From positions 62,001 through 126,000 of the forward strand of contig JBJMLO010000013.1 in NCBI GenBank assembly GCA_045805265.1: a stretch of 64,000 nucleotides of DNA, in the 5' to 3' direction. Origin of the DNA: JBJMLO01 sp045805265. GTDB taxonomy: Bacteria; Actinomycetota; UBA4738; JACQTL01. Under the pieces are notes generated by a model. It searched no databases, had not been told where the DNA came from, and was given only the letters and a program-made list of their open reading frames with translations. Shown one piece after another: positions 43,827 through 53,144 of this stretch. The position numbers were made by a program, and so were the translations under genes. Position 1 is the first letter of the stretch, and the number at the start of each line of letters is the position of its first letter.

Positions 43827-44947
43827 GGATCGTCCAGGCCTGTCCCTACGACTGGGGCGCGCCGGGCGGGGTCCAGGTGCACGTGCGCCAGCTGGCGGCC
43901 GAGCTCCGCCGGCGCGGCCACGACGTCCTGGTCGTGGCGCCGGGGGCCGGCGGCCCGCGGGACGTCCGGATCGTCGGCCGGCCCGTCCGCGTCCCGTACC
44001 AGGGAACCGTCGCGCCGATCAGCCCGTGGCCCTCCACCGTCCTGCGAACCCGGCGGGCCGTCGCCGCGTTCAAGCCCGACCTCGTCCACGCACACGAGCC
44101 GCTCACGCCGTCGGTCGGCATGTTCGCCACGCTGGCGGCGCGGCACGCCGGGGCGCCGGTGGTCGGCACCTTCCACGCCTTCGCCGAGTCCTCGCGCCTG
44201 TTCGACGTGGCCGCGCCGATCGTGCGCCCGGTGTGGAACCGGCTGGCGGTCCGAGTGGCCGTCTCTGCCGCCGCCGCCGGGTTCGTCCGGTCCCGCATGG
44301 GCGGCCCCGGCCCCGGCGTGGGCGACGGCGAGGTGCTCGTGGTGCCCAACGGCCTCGACGTCGAGGCGTTCGGGTCGGCGGAGCCCGCTCCCGGCCTCCC
44401 GCCGGGCCGGCGGCTGCTGTGGGTGGGGCGGCTCGACCGGCAGAAGGGGTTCGGGATCGCGCTTCGGGCCTTCGAATCGATCGTCCGGACCCATCCCGAG
44501 GCCCTCCTGGTCGTGGCGGGAGAAGGCGGGGACCGCGGGCTGGTCGACGCCGTGCCCCGACCGATCCGAGCGCGGGTCGTGATGCTCGGAACCGTCCCCC
44601 ACGAGGAGCTGCCGCCCTACCACGCGGCGGCCGAGCTGTTCCTCAGCCCCGCCACCGGGCAGGAGAGCTTCGGCTACGTGCTGGTGGAGGCCATGGCCGC
44701 CGGGCTCCCGGTCGTCGCGAGCGACATCCCGGGGTACCGGGAGGTGGTCCGCGACGGCGTCGACGGGCTGCTGGTCCGGCCCTCCGACGCAGAGGCGCTC
44801 GCCGCCGCCGTCCGGACCGTGCTCGACGACCTGGACCTGGCCGGGCGGCTGTCCGAGGCGGGACGGGCCCGCGCCCGGGATTTCTCCTGGGAGACGGTCG
44901 CCGACCGCCTCGAGGCCCTGTACGGTGACGCCACCGCCCAGCCATGA
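43823..44947 (+). CDS. GT4 family glycosyltransferase, PimA-like phosphatidylinositol mannosyltransferase
   Basis: GTG 43823 overlaps the acyltransferase stop (GTGA). The 374-residue GT-B enzyme has the N-terminal loop CPYDWGAPGGVQVHV that holds the donor/acceptor in PimA, then VVPNGLDVEAF, LLWVGRLDRQKGF, and the nucleotide-sugar motif QESFGYVLVEAMAAGLPVVAS containing the E-x7-E. It would transfer mannose from GDP-mannose to phosphatidylinositol at the inner membrane face. Position after the PatA-type gene is the usual actinobacterial order. Confidence 0.87.
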   Translation: MRIVQACPYDWGAPGGVQVHVRQLAAELRRRGHDVLVVAPGAGGPRDVRIVGRPVRVPYQGTVAPISPWPSTVLRTRRAVAAFKPDLVHAHEPLTPSVGMFATLAARHAGAPVVGTFHAFAESSRLFDVAAPIVRPVWNRLAVRVAVSAAAAGFVRSRMGGPGPGVGDGEVLVVPNGLDVEAFGSAEPAPGLPPGRRLLWVGRLDRQKGFGIALRAFESIVRTHPEALLVVAGEGGDRGLVDAVPRPIRARVVMLGTVPHEELPPYHAAAELFLSPATGQESFGYVLVEAMAAGLPVVASDIPGYREVVRDGVDGLLVRPSDAEALAAAVRTVLDDLDLAGRLSEAGRARARDFSWETVADRLEALYGDATAQP

Positions 44948-45486
44948 ACAGGTCACGCCGGTCCGCCCACCCCGCCGATACCAGACCCCTGTACCGGAGC
45001 GAGCGCGGCGACGTCAGCGGGCAGACCGTGGCGCTGGCCGCCATGGGCGTGGCCATCGCCGCCCTGCTCGTCGTGCTGGTGATGCGCTTGACGTCCTCCG
45101 GCAACTCGGCGGCGCCCCCATCCGTCTCGCCCACCGGCGGCGGAGCGGCCTCGGTGTTCCCGGCGGCCCGGGCCGCGGCAGACGTGTCCACGCAGTCCAA
45201 TCTCCGGAACGCGCTGGTGGCCGCCACCACCTACTTCGTCGAGGGGGACACCTACGCGGGGTTCACCGCCGCGAAGGCCTCGTCGATCGAGCCGGGCATC
45301 GCCTACACGGACGGCGGACCCGCGGCGACCGGCTCCGTGAGCATCCGGGGGGCCTCCGCGGACGGCATCGTCTTCGTCCAGCAGAGCGACTCGGGGCAGG
45401 TGTTCTGCATCGGGAAGTCGGGCGCCGCGGAGGTGGAGGGGAAGACCGACGCGGCCACGCCCGGTGCCTGCTCGGGCGGCTGGTGA
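44944..45486 (+). CDS. Single-pass membrane protein with pilin-like extracellular domain
   Basis: ATG 44944 overlaps the previous stop (ATGA). The 180-residue protein has one membrane helix (QTVALAAMGVAIAALLVVLVM) at about 27-47 and an external domain resembling the C-terminal part of type IV pilins: STQSNLRNALVAATTYFVEG, AYTDGGPAATGSVSI, two Cys (FCIGKSG and GACSGG). No prepilin peptidase site (G-F-T-L-x-E) is visible, so it is not a standard pilin. Function unknown. Confidence 0.65.
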   Translation: MNRSRRSAHPADTRPLYRSERGDVSGQTVALAAMGVAIAALLVVLVMRLTSSGNSAAPPSVSPTGGGAASVFPAARAAADVSTQSNLRNALVAATTYFVEGDTYAGFTAAKASSIEPGIAYTDGGPAATGSVSIRGASADGIVFVQQSDSGQVFCIGKSGAAEVEGKTDAATPGACSGGW

Positions 45487-45521
45487 GCCGGAGAGCGGGA
45501 GCGGTGCCGTAAGATGCCGCC

Positions 45522-46079
45522 GTGCTCGTCGTCTGGCTGATCGTCGCGGTGGTCGCGATCCTCGCGATCTACCTGATCTACGTCTTCAACAAGCTCGTCC
45601 GCACGCGCAACCGCGTGAACAACGCGTGGTCGCAGATCGACGTCCAGCTCCGCCGCCGGTACGACCTCATCCCCAACCTGGTCGAGACCGTGAAGGGGTA
45701 CGCCGCGCACGAGCGCGAGCTGTTCGAGGAGGTCACCCGGGCCCGCGCGCAGGGCCAGCAGGCCTCGACGGTCCAGGACCAGGCCACCGCCGAGAACCAG
45801 CTGACGTCCGGACTCCGGCGGCTGATCGCCGTGGCCGAGAACTATCCGCAGCTGAAGGCGAGCCAGAACTTCCTGGCCCTGCAGGAGGAGCTCACCTCGA
45901 CCGAGTCGAAGATCGCGTTCGCCCGGCAGTTCTACAACGACCAGGTCACGATCCTGAACAACCTGGTGCAGTCGTTCCCGTCGAACGTCGTGGCGACGAT
46001 GTTCGCGTTCCGCATCCGCGAGTTCTTCGAGATCGAGGAGGCCACCGCGCGGGGGCCCGTGGCCACGTCGTTCTCCTAG
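45522..46079 (+). CDS. LemA family protein
   Basis: GTG 45522 starts a 185-residue protein with an N-terminal membrane helix (VVWLIVAVVAILAIYLIYVF) and the LemA helical domain: NRVNNAWSQIDVQLRRRYDL, IPNLVETVKGYAAHE, LKASQNFLALQEELTSTESK and FARQFYNDQV. LemA is a scaffold of four helices. It is followed 6 bp later by an HtpX-type protease, a pairing common in bacteria, which suggests they act together in membrane quality control. Confidence 0.92.
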   Translation: MLVVWLIVAVVAILAIYLIYVFNKLVRTRNRVNNAWSQIDVQLRRRYDLIPNLVETVKGYAAHERELFEEVTRARAQGQQASTVQDQATAENQLTSGLRRLIAVAENYPQLKASQNFLALQEELTSTESKIAFARQFYNDQVTILNNLVQSFPSNVVATMFAFRIREFFEIEEATARGPVATSFS

Positions 46080-46085
46080 CGCCCC

Positions 46086-46991
46086 GTGTACGAGCAGATC
46101 GCGCGGAACAAGCGCCGGACGGTGCTGCTCGTCCTCCTGATGGTCGTGCTGATCGGGGCCGTCGGGTGGGCCCTCGGCATCCTGCTGAACGGCGGCATCG
46201 TCGGGCTGTTCATCGCGCTCGGGGTCGCGCTCGCCCTGGCGTGGTCGTCGTACCGATGGGGGGACCGGCTGGTCCTGGCATCGGCGCGCGCGAAGGAGGT
46301 CACGCCGGAGGAGCAGCCCCGCCTCCACAACATCGTCGAGGGCCTCTCGATCGCCGCGGGCATCCCGAAGCCGCGCGTGTACATCGTCCCGGAGACGGCG
46401 CCGAACGCGTTCGCCACCGGGCGCGACCCCGAGCACGCCCACGTGGCGGTGACCCAGGGCCTGCTCGACACCATGAATCGCGTCGAGCTCGAGGGCGTGG
46501 TCGCCCACGAGCTGTCGCACGTGGTCGACCGGGACATGCTCCTCGGAACGGTCGTGGCGACGCTGGTGGGTGCCGTCGTGCTGGTGGCCGAGTTCATGCT
46601 CCGGTGGTTCTGGTGGGGCGGCATCGGGGGCCGGCGGGGCAGCGACCGGGGCGGGGGCCCGGCGGCGGCCATCTTCTTCGCGGTCGGGATCGTGCTGCTG
46701 ATCCTCGCGCCGCTGTTCGCCCAGATCATCAAGTTCGCCGTGAGCCGCCGACGCGAGTACCTGGCCGACGCCCAGGGCGCGATGCTCACGCGGTATCCGC
46801 CCGGGCTGGCCAGCGCGCTGAAGAAGATCGCGGTGGCCCCCCATGCCATGCGCAGCGCGAACAACGCGACGGCCCACCTGTGGCTGGACCAGCCGTCGCG
46901 GGTCCAGGGCGAGCAGATGGGGTTCCTGGAGAAGGTGTTCTCCACCCACCCCCCGATCCAGGACCGCATCCGCATCCTCGAGGAGATGTAG
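46086..46991 (+). CDS. htpX: Membrane zinc metalloprotease HtpX-like (M48)
   Basis: GTG 46086 starts a 301-residue protein with two N-terminal helices (about 11-52), the active-site HELSH (H141, E142, H145) and a later Glu ligand in RREYLADAQGA near residue 222. Two further hydrophobic segments lie at about 160-180 and 205-225. HtpX degrades damaged membrane proteins. It forms a pair with the upstream LemA gene and ends at an SHHPPIQDRIRILEEM-type C-terminus typical of M48 proteins. Confidence 0.92.
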   Translation: MYEQIARNKRRTVLLVLLMVVLIGAVGWALGILLNGGIVGLFIALGVALALAWSSYRWGDRLVLASARAKEVTPEEQPRLHNIVEGLSIAAGIPKPRVYIVPETAPNAFATGRDPEHAHVAVTQGLLDTMNRVELEGVVAHELSHVVDRDMLLGTVVATLVGAVVLVAEFMLRWFWWGGIGGRRGSDRGGGPAAAIFFAVGIVLLILAPLFAQIIKFAVSRRREYLADAQGAMLTRYPPGLASALKKIAVAPHAMRSANNATAHLWLDQPSRVQGEQMGFLEKVFSTHPPIQDRIRILEEM

Positions 46992-47144
46992 GTGTTGAGA
47001 ACCCGTGACGGTGGAGGTGCCGCCCCTTGCGGTCACCCGGCCCCTGGGTAGCATCGAAGCAGGCGCCGGCCGTCCCCCGAGCAGGCCGGGCGCCCTTTCC
47101 TGACCCGAGGAACCCAGTCCCTGGCGAGGAGGTCGTTGCCGTTC

Positions 47145-48178
47145 ATGGCGTTGAGCCGACGCGGAAGGATCGTCGCCGGAGTGTCGGCCGCGGTAGTGGT
47201 CGTCGCCGGCGCGATCGGCGCGCTCGCGATCACGGGGCATCACGTCCCGATCGTGGACCAGCTCATCGGCAAGCCCGACACCTGCCCCCTGACCGGGGCG
47301 AAGCCGAAGTCGGGGTCGGTCCCCGACCGGCCCGCGCTGGCCATCAAGGTGGAGAACCTCCCGGAGGCCCGCCCGCAGGCCGGCCTGCAGTTCGCGGACG
47401 TGATCTACGAGGAACCCGTCGAGGGCGGGATCACGCGGTTCATCGTGCTGTACCAGTGCCACGACGCGAAGCGCGTGGGTCCGGTCCGCAGCGCCCGGTT
47501 CACCGACCTCGACATCCTGCCGCAGTACGGCACCCAGACGCTGTTCGGCTACGCGGGGGCGCCCCGAAGGTGGAGCAGCGCGTCCAGGAGTCGGGCCTGG
47601 TCGACCTGGGCTTCCAGCAGCCGAAAGCCGCGCACGCCTTCGTCCGGGACCCGAACCGCAGCGCGCCGCACAACCTGTACACCTCGACGGGGGCCCTGTA
47701 CCGCGCCGGCGGCACCGGCGGCGGCCTGCCGGCCAAGGTGCTGTCGTTCTCGTCGAAGGTGCCGTCCACGGCGGCGCCCGCGTCGAGGGTGAACCTGGAC
47801 TTCTCGGGGAGCGCCAACGTGTTCTGGACGTACAAGAAGTCGAAGGACCTGTGGGTCCGCTCGTACGACACCGGCCCGGCGACGCTGGAGGGCGGCGGGT
47901 CGATCACCGCCCGCAACGTGGTGGTCCAGGTCGTGAAGCTGAAGAAGACCGGCATCGTGGACGCGGCCGGCAACCCCTCCCCGGAGGTCGTCGCCACCGG
48001 CAGGGGCGCCTGCTTCGTGTTCCGCAACGGCAGGGTGATCCGGGGGACCTGGACCCGGCCGACCTCCGGCGACCTCACCACCTACGAGGACACGTCGGGC
48101 AACGAGATCTCCCTGTCGCCCGGCACCACCTGGATCGAGCTCCTGCCGACCGGCATCACGCCGAGCATCACCAAGTAG
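47145..48178 (+). pseudogene. DUF3048 (YerB-like) cell-surface protein with a single-base frameshift
   Basis: The first part, from ATG 47145, encodes a signal anchor (IVAGVSAAVVVVAGAIGALA) and the conserved RPALAIKVENLPEARPQAGL and QFADVIYEEPVEGGITRF. At 47555-47559 the frame GYAG breaks; the rest, with APKVEQRVQESGLVDLGFQQ through GTTWIELLPTG, is in the +2 frame and ends at 48178. Adding one base to the five-G run restores GYAGGAPKVEQ, which matches the family. It is either a sequencing error in a homopolymer or a recent mutation. The restored length of about 345 residues is normal. Function of the family is unknown. Confidence 0.85.
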
Positions 48179-48303
48179 CGCCCGGGACCCGTCGGTGCCG
48201 GCGGTCCCGAGGTCTGTTCCGTCGCGGCTGCTCGGAACCGCGGGAACCCATCGACCTCGGCGATAGACTGACCTGATCGATGAGCGGGCGGGAGGCGAGT
48301 GAA

Positions 48304-49194
<891 letters not shown>

Positions 49195-49284
49195 GACCGC
49201 GGGCATGCCGGCGCGTCGTGACTGGAAGCCCAGCCGCGTCCACCTCCATCGTCCGCACGGCGCGCCTGCTCCCTGCTGAGCACG

Positions 49285-49719
49285 ATGACGCCCGAGGGAG
49301 CTCGCGTCGAGCCTGGTCGAGAACACCTCACCGCCAGGGAGTGGCACTGGCTCCACGCGGTCGCGCTCGTGGTCCTCGTGGGAGGTGTGGTTGGCGCATT
49401 CCTCCTCTGGATTCATGTGGGACTGGTCGGATCGAGTGGTGGTGACTGCACCCATCCCGTAGGCGCACCGCTCACCCCGTGCTTCGCCAGGGGCCATCCC
49501 TACATCGTGAGGGGGATCTTGGTCCTCGTCGGCGCGATCTTCAGCAGCGCCGCGCTCTGGTCAGCGGCGAACAATCGTTCCGTGGGTCACCTCTCCGATG
49601 ACCACCGGTCCGCGCGTTCCATGCACCCGGTGCCCCCGGAGGACAAGCGCCGGGGGAGTCGCGACTCCGACAGCGAGGATCTCGGCGAGGACGGCCGCCT
49701 GCAATCGCGCGGCGGGTGA
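49285..49719 (+). CDS. Small two-helix membrane protein of unknown function
   Basis: ATG 49285 gives 144 residues with hydrophobic segments at about 25-47 and 73-95 joined by a loop with two Cys, and a long hydrophilic tail rich in Asp, Ser and Arg. I recognise no family. It separates pdxS from pdxT, which are normally adjacent. Confidence 0.55.
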   Translation: MTPEGARVEPGREHLTAREWHWLHAVALVVLVGGVVGAFLLWIHVGLVGSSGGDCTHPVGAPLTPCFARGHPYIVRGILVLVGAIFSSAALWSAANNRSVGHLSDDHRSARSMHPVPPEDKRRGSRDSDSEDLGEDGRLQSRGG

Positions 49720-49791
49720 GCGGGCGGCGCGCCGCCGCCTGATCGGCCTGCGATCGGAGGGGCGGCACACCGGCTCGATATCATTCGTCGC

Positions 49792-50349
49792 ATGAAGGTC
49801 GGGGTGCTCGCCCTCCAGGGGGATTTCCGCGAACATTCGGCGGTGCTGCGCCGGCTCGGAGTGGAACCTGTCGAGGTGCGCACGGCGGAGCAACTGGCGG
49901 GCGTGGGGGCACTCGTCCTCCCCGGGGGGGAATCCACCGCGATCGGGAAGCTGGCTCGCCAGCACGGCCTGGTCGAGCCCATCCGGGAACGCGCCCGAGA
50001 CGGCCTGCCGATGCTCGGGACCTGTGCCGGGATGATCGTCATGGCCGAGCGCGTGCGGGGCGGCGAGCCGCTCCTCGGCCTGGTGGATCTCACGGTGACG
50101 AGGAACGCCTACGGGCGGCAGGTCGACTCGTTCGAGGCGGACGTCGACGTGGACGGCATCGACGAGCCGGTTCGGGGCGTGTTCATCCGGGCTCCGGCGG
50201 TGGAGGACGTTGGCGACGGCGTCCGCGTGCTGGCCGAGCACGGGGGCAAGCCGGTCGTGGCCGAGCAGGGGAACCTGCTGGTGGCGTCGTTCCACCCGGA
50301 GCTGGCGGGCGAGACGCGCCTGCACGAGTACCTGCTGGGGAAGGTGTAG
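49792..50349 (+). CDS. pdxT: Pyridoxal 5'-phosphate synthase glutaminase subunit PdxT
   Basis: The 185-residue protein from ATG 49792 has the class I amidotransferase triad C78 (MLGTCAGM), H168 and E170 (SFHPEL), the oxyanion motif LVLPGGEST and the N-terminal VGVLALQGDFREH. It releases ammonia from glutamine for PdxS. The length is near the usual 190-200. The yebC gene follows 3 bp later. Confidence 0.96.
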   Translation: MKVGVLALQGDFREHSAVLRRLGVEPVEVRTAEQLAGVGALVLPGGESTAIGKLARQHGLVEPIRERARDGLPMLGTCAGMIVMAERVRGGEPLLGLVDLTVTRNAYGRQVDSFEADVDVDGIDEPVRGVFIRAPAVEDVGDGVRVLAEHGGKPVVAEQGNLLVASFHPELAGETRLHEYLLGKV

Positions 50350-50351
50350 CG

Positions 50352-51101
50352 ATGTCGGGCCACTCCAAGTGGAGCACGATCAAGCGCAAGAAGGAGGCCA
50401 CCGACAAGCGGCGATCGGCCACGTTCGCCCGGCTGCTCCGCGCCGTGGAGGTCGCCGCGCGGGAGGGCGGTGGCAGCCTCGAGGGGAACATGACCCTGGC
50501 TTCCGCCGTGCAGAAGGCCAAGGAGAGCTCGGTCCCCAGCGACAACATCGATCGGGCCATCAAGCGGGGAACCGGCGAGCTCGAGGGCGCGAGGTACGAG
50601 GAGATCACCTACGAGGGCTACGCGCCCGGCGGCGTGGCGGTGCTGGTCGAGGCCATGACGGACAACCGCAACCGGACCGGCCAGGAGGTCCGGCACGCGT
50701 TCACCCGGCTCGGTGGTGCGATGGGCGATCCCGGCAGCACGGCCTGGATGTTCCAGCGCAAGGGCGTGATCCTCGTCGACAAGGAGTCCGCGCCCGACGA
50801 GGAGGCCGTCTTCGAGCTCGCGCTGGAGGCGGGCGCCGACGACCTTTCCGACTCAGAGAGCCACTGGGAGATCACCACCGATCCATCGGCGTTCCAGCGT
50901 GTCAAGGACGCGCTCGAGTCGGCGGGGATGCAGCTGGCGTCGGCGGAGATCACGATGGCGCCGACGGTCTCGATTCCCGTCGACGGTCAGCAGGCGAAGT
51001 CGGTCCTCAATCTCGTCGAGGCGCTCGAGGACAACGAGGACGTGCAGGCCGTCTACGCGAACTTCGACATCCCCGAAGAGGTCCTGGCCCAGGCGGGGTA
51101 G
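50352..51101 (+). CDS. yebC: YebC/PmpR family protein
   Basis: ATG 50352 starts a 249-residue protein with the conserved MSGHSKWSTIKRKKEATDKR (first 20 residues) and VPSDNIDRAIKRGTGE, EEITYEGYAPGGVA motifs. YebC proteins bind DNA or, by recent work, help ribosomes through proline stretches. In most actinobacteria ruvC, ruvA and ruvB follow; here an ISL3 transposase lies in that position. Confidence 0.96.
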   Translation: MSGHSKWSTIKRKKEATDKRRSATFARLLRAVEVAAREGGGSLEGNMTLASAVQKAKESSVPSDNIDRAIKRGTGELEGARYEEITYEGYAPGGVAVLVEAMTDNRNRTGQEVRHAFTRLGGAMGDPGSTAWMFQRKGVILVDKESAPDEEAVFELALEAGADDLSDSESHWEITTDPSAFQRVKDALESAGMQLASAEITMAPTVSIPVDGQQAKSVLNLVEALEDNEDVQAVYANFDIPEEVLAQAG

Positions 51102-51147
51102 GACCTCAGGGGCGCATCTCGTCTCCGCCACATCGCGTTCGGGTCTG

Positions 51148-51166
51148 CATCCCCCAATGGGGGATG
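51148..51166 (+). terminator. Hairpin after yebC
   Basis: CATCCCCC-AAT-GGGGGATG is a perfect 8-bp stem with a 3-nt loop, 46 bp after the yebC stop. It lacks a T tract, as is common in high-GC actinobacteria. Confidence 0.55.
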
Positions 51167-51240
51167 GATCCGCGCCCCGCCGGGTGATCGAAAGATGACC
51201 CGATCTCGCCATTGTGGCAGGCGAACACGCGTGCGACTCC

Positions 51241-52458
51241 TCACCGTTGTGTGGGTAGCTGGACTGTGATCCCGCCGAGGCAGAGGTGAATGACAGCGGC
51301 GAGGGCGTCCACGGAGTGGTAGCCGTAGCCGCGCCGTTGGATGAGGCGGATCCTGGCATTCACGCCTTCGAGGCGGCTGTTCGACAGGCCGAGCTCGACG
51401 GCGGCGACGATGCCTTCGAAGTTGCGACGGATCTGGCGTGCGAGGTTCACGAACGCGGGGATGCGGCTGCGGGTCGCTGAGGTGATCCAGCGCTTCAGGT
51501 AGGGGCGGGCCAGGTCGGGAGCGACGCGGCGATACAGGTCGCGCAGCGCCTCTTTCAGCTCCCAGGCTCGCCAGAGGCGGTGACGCTGGCGGCGGATGGT
51601 CTTGAGGAGTTCGTGCTGGTCGGCGGTGAGCCGTTCGGCCCCGGAACGGAGCGCGACCCGCAGCTGCTGCCAGTTTCGACGGCCACTGCCGGCGGGGTGT
51701 TGCCAGCCGGTGGCCTTGTAGACGGCGTCCAGTGCGCGGTTGGCCATCTGGATGACGTGGAAGGGGTCGAAGCAGATGACGGCGTGTGGAACGCACCGTC
51801 GGGTGGCGTCCCGGTAGATCGCTCCCAGGTCCATCGACACGGCTTGGATGTCTCTTCGCCGGTGGCCGAGAGCGGCGTAGAAGTCCTCGAGGGCTTTCCC
51901 CCGCTTGCCTTTGGCCACCCACACCACCCTGCCGGTGTCGTGGTCAGCGACGACGGTCAGGTAGTTGTGGTGGCGGCGGTAGGAGATCTCATCGACACCA
52001 ACCCGGTAGAGCTCCTCGAGCCGGTCGGTGTCGAGGTGTTCGTCCACGAAGCGGCGCACGATGTTGTCGACGGCCTCCCACGAGCAGCGCAGCAGCGTTG
52101 CCGTGGTGGTCTTGTCGGCTCGCTGCACGAGCCACGCGACCATGTCCTCGAAGTCCCGTGTGTGGCGAGCCCCCGGCCGGGCCCAGGCCACCTCCTCGGT
52201 ACGAACCCGACGGCACCGCCGGCAGTCGAGCCGGCGGATCTCGCCTTCGAGCCAGATCCGACATACGCCGGCGTCCAGGTGGCGCCATCGGCGCCGGGCG
52301 GTGTCGTATCGGGCGGCGGTGGACCACCCGCACGGGCACCGCAGCCGCCGTGACCGGTTCCTGATCCCGACGACGATGCCGTCCGGCCCGAAGGTCACCG
52401 ACGTGACCGATGCACCGGGCAGACCCAGCATCCGATTGAATGCCGTGGTGACGCGCAC
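51241..52458 (-). CDS. ISL3 family transposase
   Basis: GTG 52458 starts a 405-residue protein with an N-terminal zinc-binding region (CPCGW, then CRRCRRV), a helix-turn-helix, and the DDE domain. Its Asp residues are in GVDEISYRRHHNYLTVV and AVSMDLGAIYRDATRR, and the Glu in SNSRLEGVNARIRLIQRRGYG in two blocks. It appears intact, so the element may still be active. I could not find matching terminal inverted repeats at both ends, so the element borders are unresolved. Confidence 0.9.
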   Translation of the reverse strand: MRVTTAFNRMLGLPGASVTSVTFGPDGIVVGIRNRSRRLRCPCGWSTAARYDTARRRWRHLDAGVCRIWLEGEIRRLDCRRCRRVRTEEVAWARPGARHTRDFEDMVAWLVQRADKTTTATLLRCSWEAVDNIVRRFVDEHLDTDRLEELYRVGVDEISYRRHHNYLTVVADHDTGRVVWVAKGKRGKALEDFYAALGHRRRDIQAVSMDLGAIYRDATRRCVPHAVICFDPFHVIQMANRALDAVYKATGWQHPAGSGRRNWQQLRVALRSGAERLTADQHELLKTIRRQRHRLWRAWELKEALRDLYRRVAPDLARPYLKRWITSATRSRIPAFVNLARQIRRNFEGIVAAVELGLSNSRLEGVNARIRLIQRRGYGYHSVDALAAVIHLCLGGITVQLPTQR

Positions 52459-52528
52459 GTGAGCCCTCCTCGGTTCGAGTTCTTGGTCGAACCCCGAACC
52501 TAAAGAGGGGACGCCTCACGTGCGCGTC
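52450..52528. repeat. Nested inverted repeats over the transposase start
   Basis: GACGCGCACGTGAG (52450-52463) and CTCACGTGCGCGTC (52515-52528) are perfect 14-bp inverted copies. Between them lies a shorter pair GGTTCGA/TCGAACC (52472-52478/52487-52493). The outer arm includes the transposase start codon, so the structure could hide it or mark the element end. Confidence 0.75.
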
Positions 52529-52727
52529 TTCCGCCTCCCGGTTTGCTACTCCCGCCGTCCCAGCTGAGCAGGGGCATCGCATTCTCAAGGCTTACGACCC
52601 ACCCACTCGAAGCCGAGGAGGGGAACGTATGTTCGACTGTCAAGGCATTTCCTGCCGGATTTTCGGCCTCGAACGGGCCTACGCTCCCTCGGGCCTGCGG
52701 CGCGGCCATTGGTACGCTTCGCCCGCT

Positions 52728-53105
52728 ATGGAGGCCAAGGACCTGCGCGATCTCGTCCATTTCGACCCGGAGGGGCCCGCCACGCACGACGTGTTCGAGA
52801 CCGAGCACGTGTGGTCGCAGCTCATCTGCCTCGAGCGGGCCCAGCGGGTCGGACCGATCGGCGACCCGGCCTCCGACGCGGTGTTCGTCGTCGTCGCCGG
52901 GGAGGTCGTGATCCAGGTCGACAAGGGCCGCACCCGCGTCAAGCAGTGGTCGGCCGTCCTCGCGCCGGCCGGGGGCGAGGTCACGATCTCGAACGCATCG
53001 ATGGAGCCCGCGGTGATCCTCGTCACGGCCGCCCCACCGCCCGCCGTGGCCGGCGAACCGGAGACCGAGCCATCCCCCAACGGCTCCGGCCCGAGCGCGC
53101 CGTAG
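52728..53105 (+). CDS. Small cupin-fold protein
   Basis: ATG 52728 is preferred over ATG 52629 because the first 33 residues of the longer frame look non-coding. The 125-residue product has a single cupin barrel: VWSQLICLERAQRVGPIGDP, AVFVVVAGEVVIQVDKG and WSAVLAPAGGEVTISNAS. The metal-binding histidines of many cupins are not evident, so a binding or structural role is likely. It converges on the NCS1 permease gene. Confidence 0.65.
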   Translation: MEAKDLRDLVHFDPEGPATHDVFETEHVWSQLICLERAQRVGPIGDPASDAVFVVVAGEVVIQVDKGRTRVKQWSAVLAPAGGEVTISNASMEPAVILVTAAPPPAVAGEPETEPSPNGSGPSAP

Positions 53106-53144
53106 CGCCGGGCTGGCGACGAGCAGTTCCCCCGCGACCTTCGA

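Noticed and set aside
51102..52620. Terminal inverted repeats and target duplications of the ISL3 element.
   Set aside because: Only a short GTTCGGG similarity between left and right flanks was found, too weak to define the ends.
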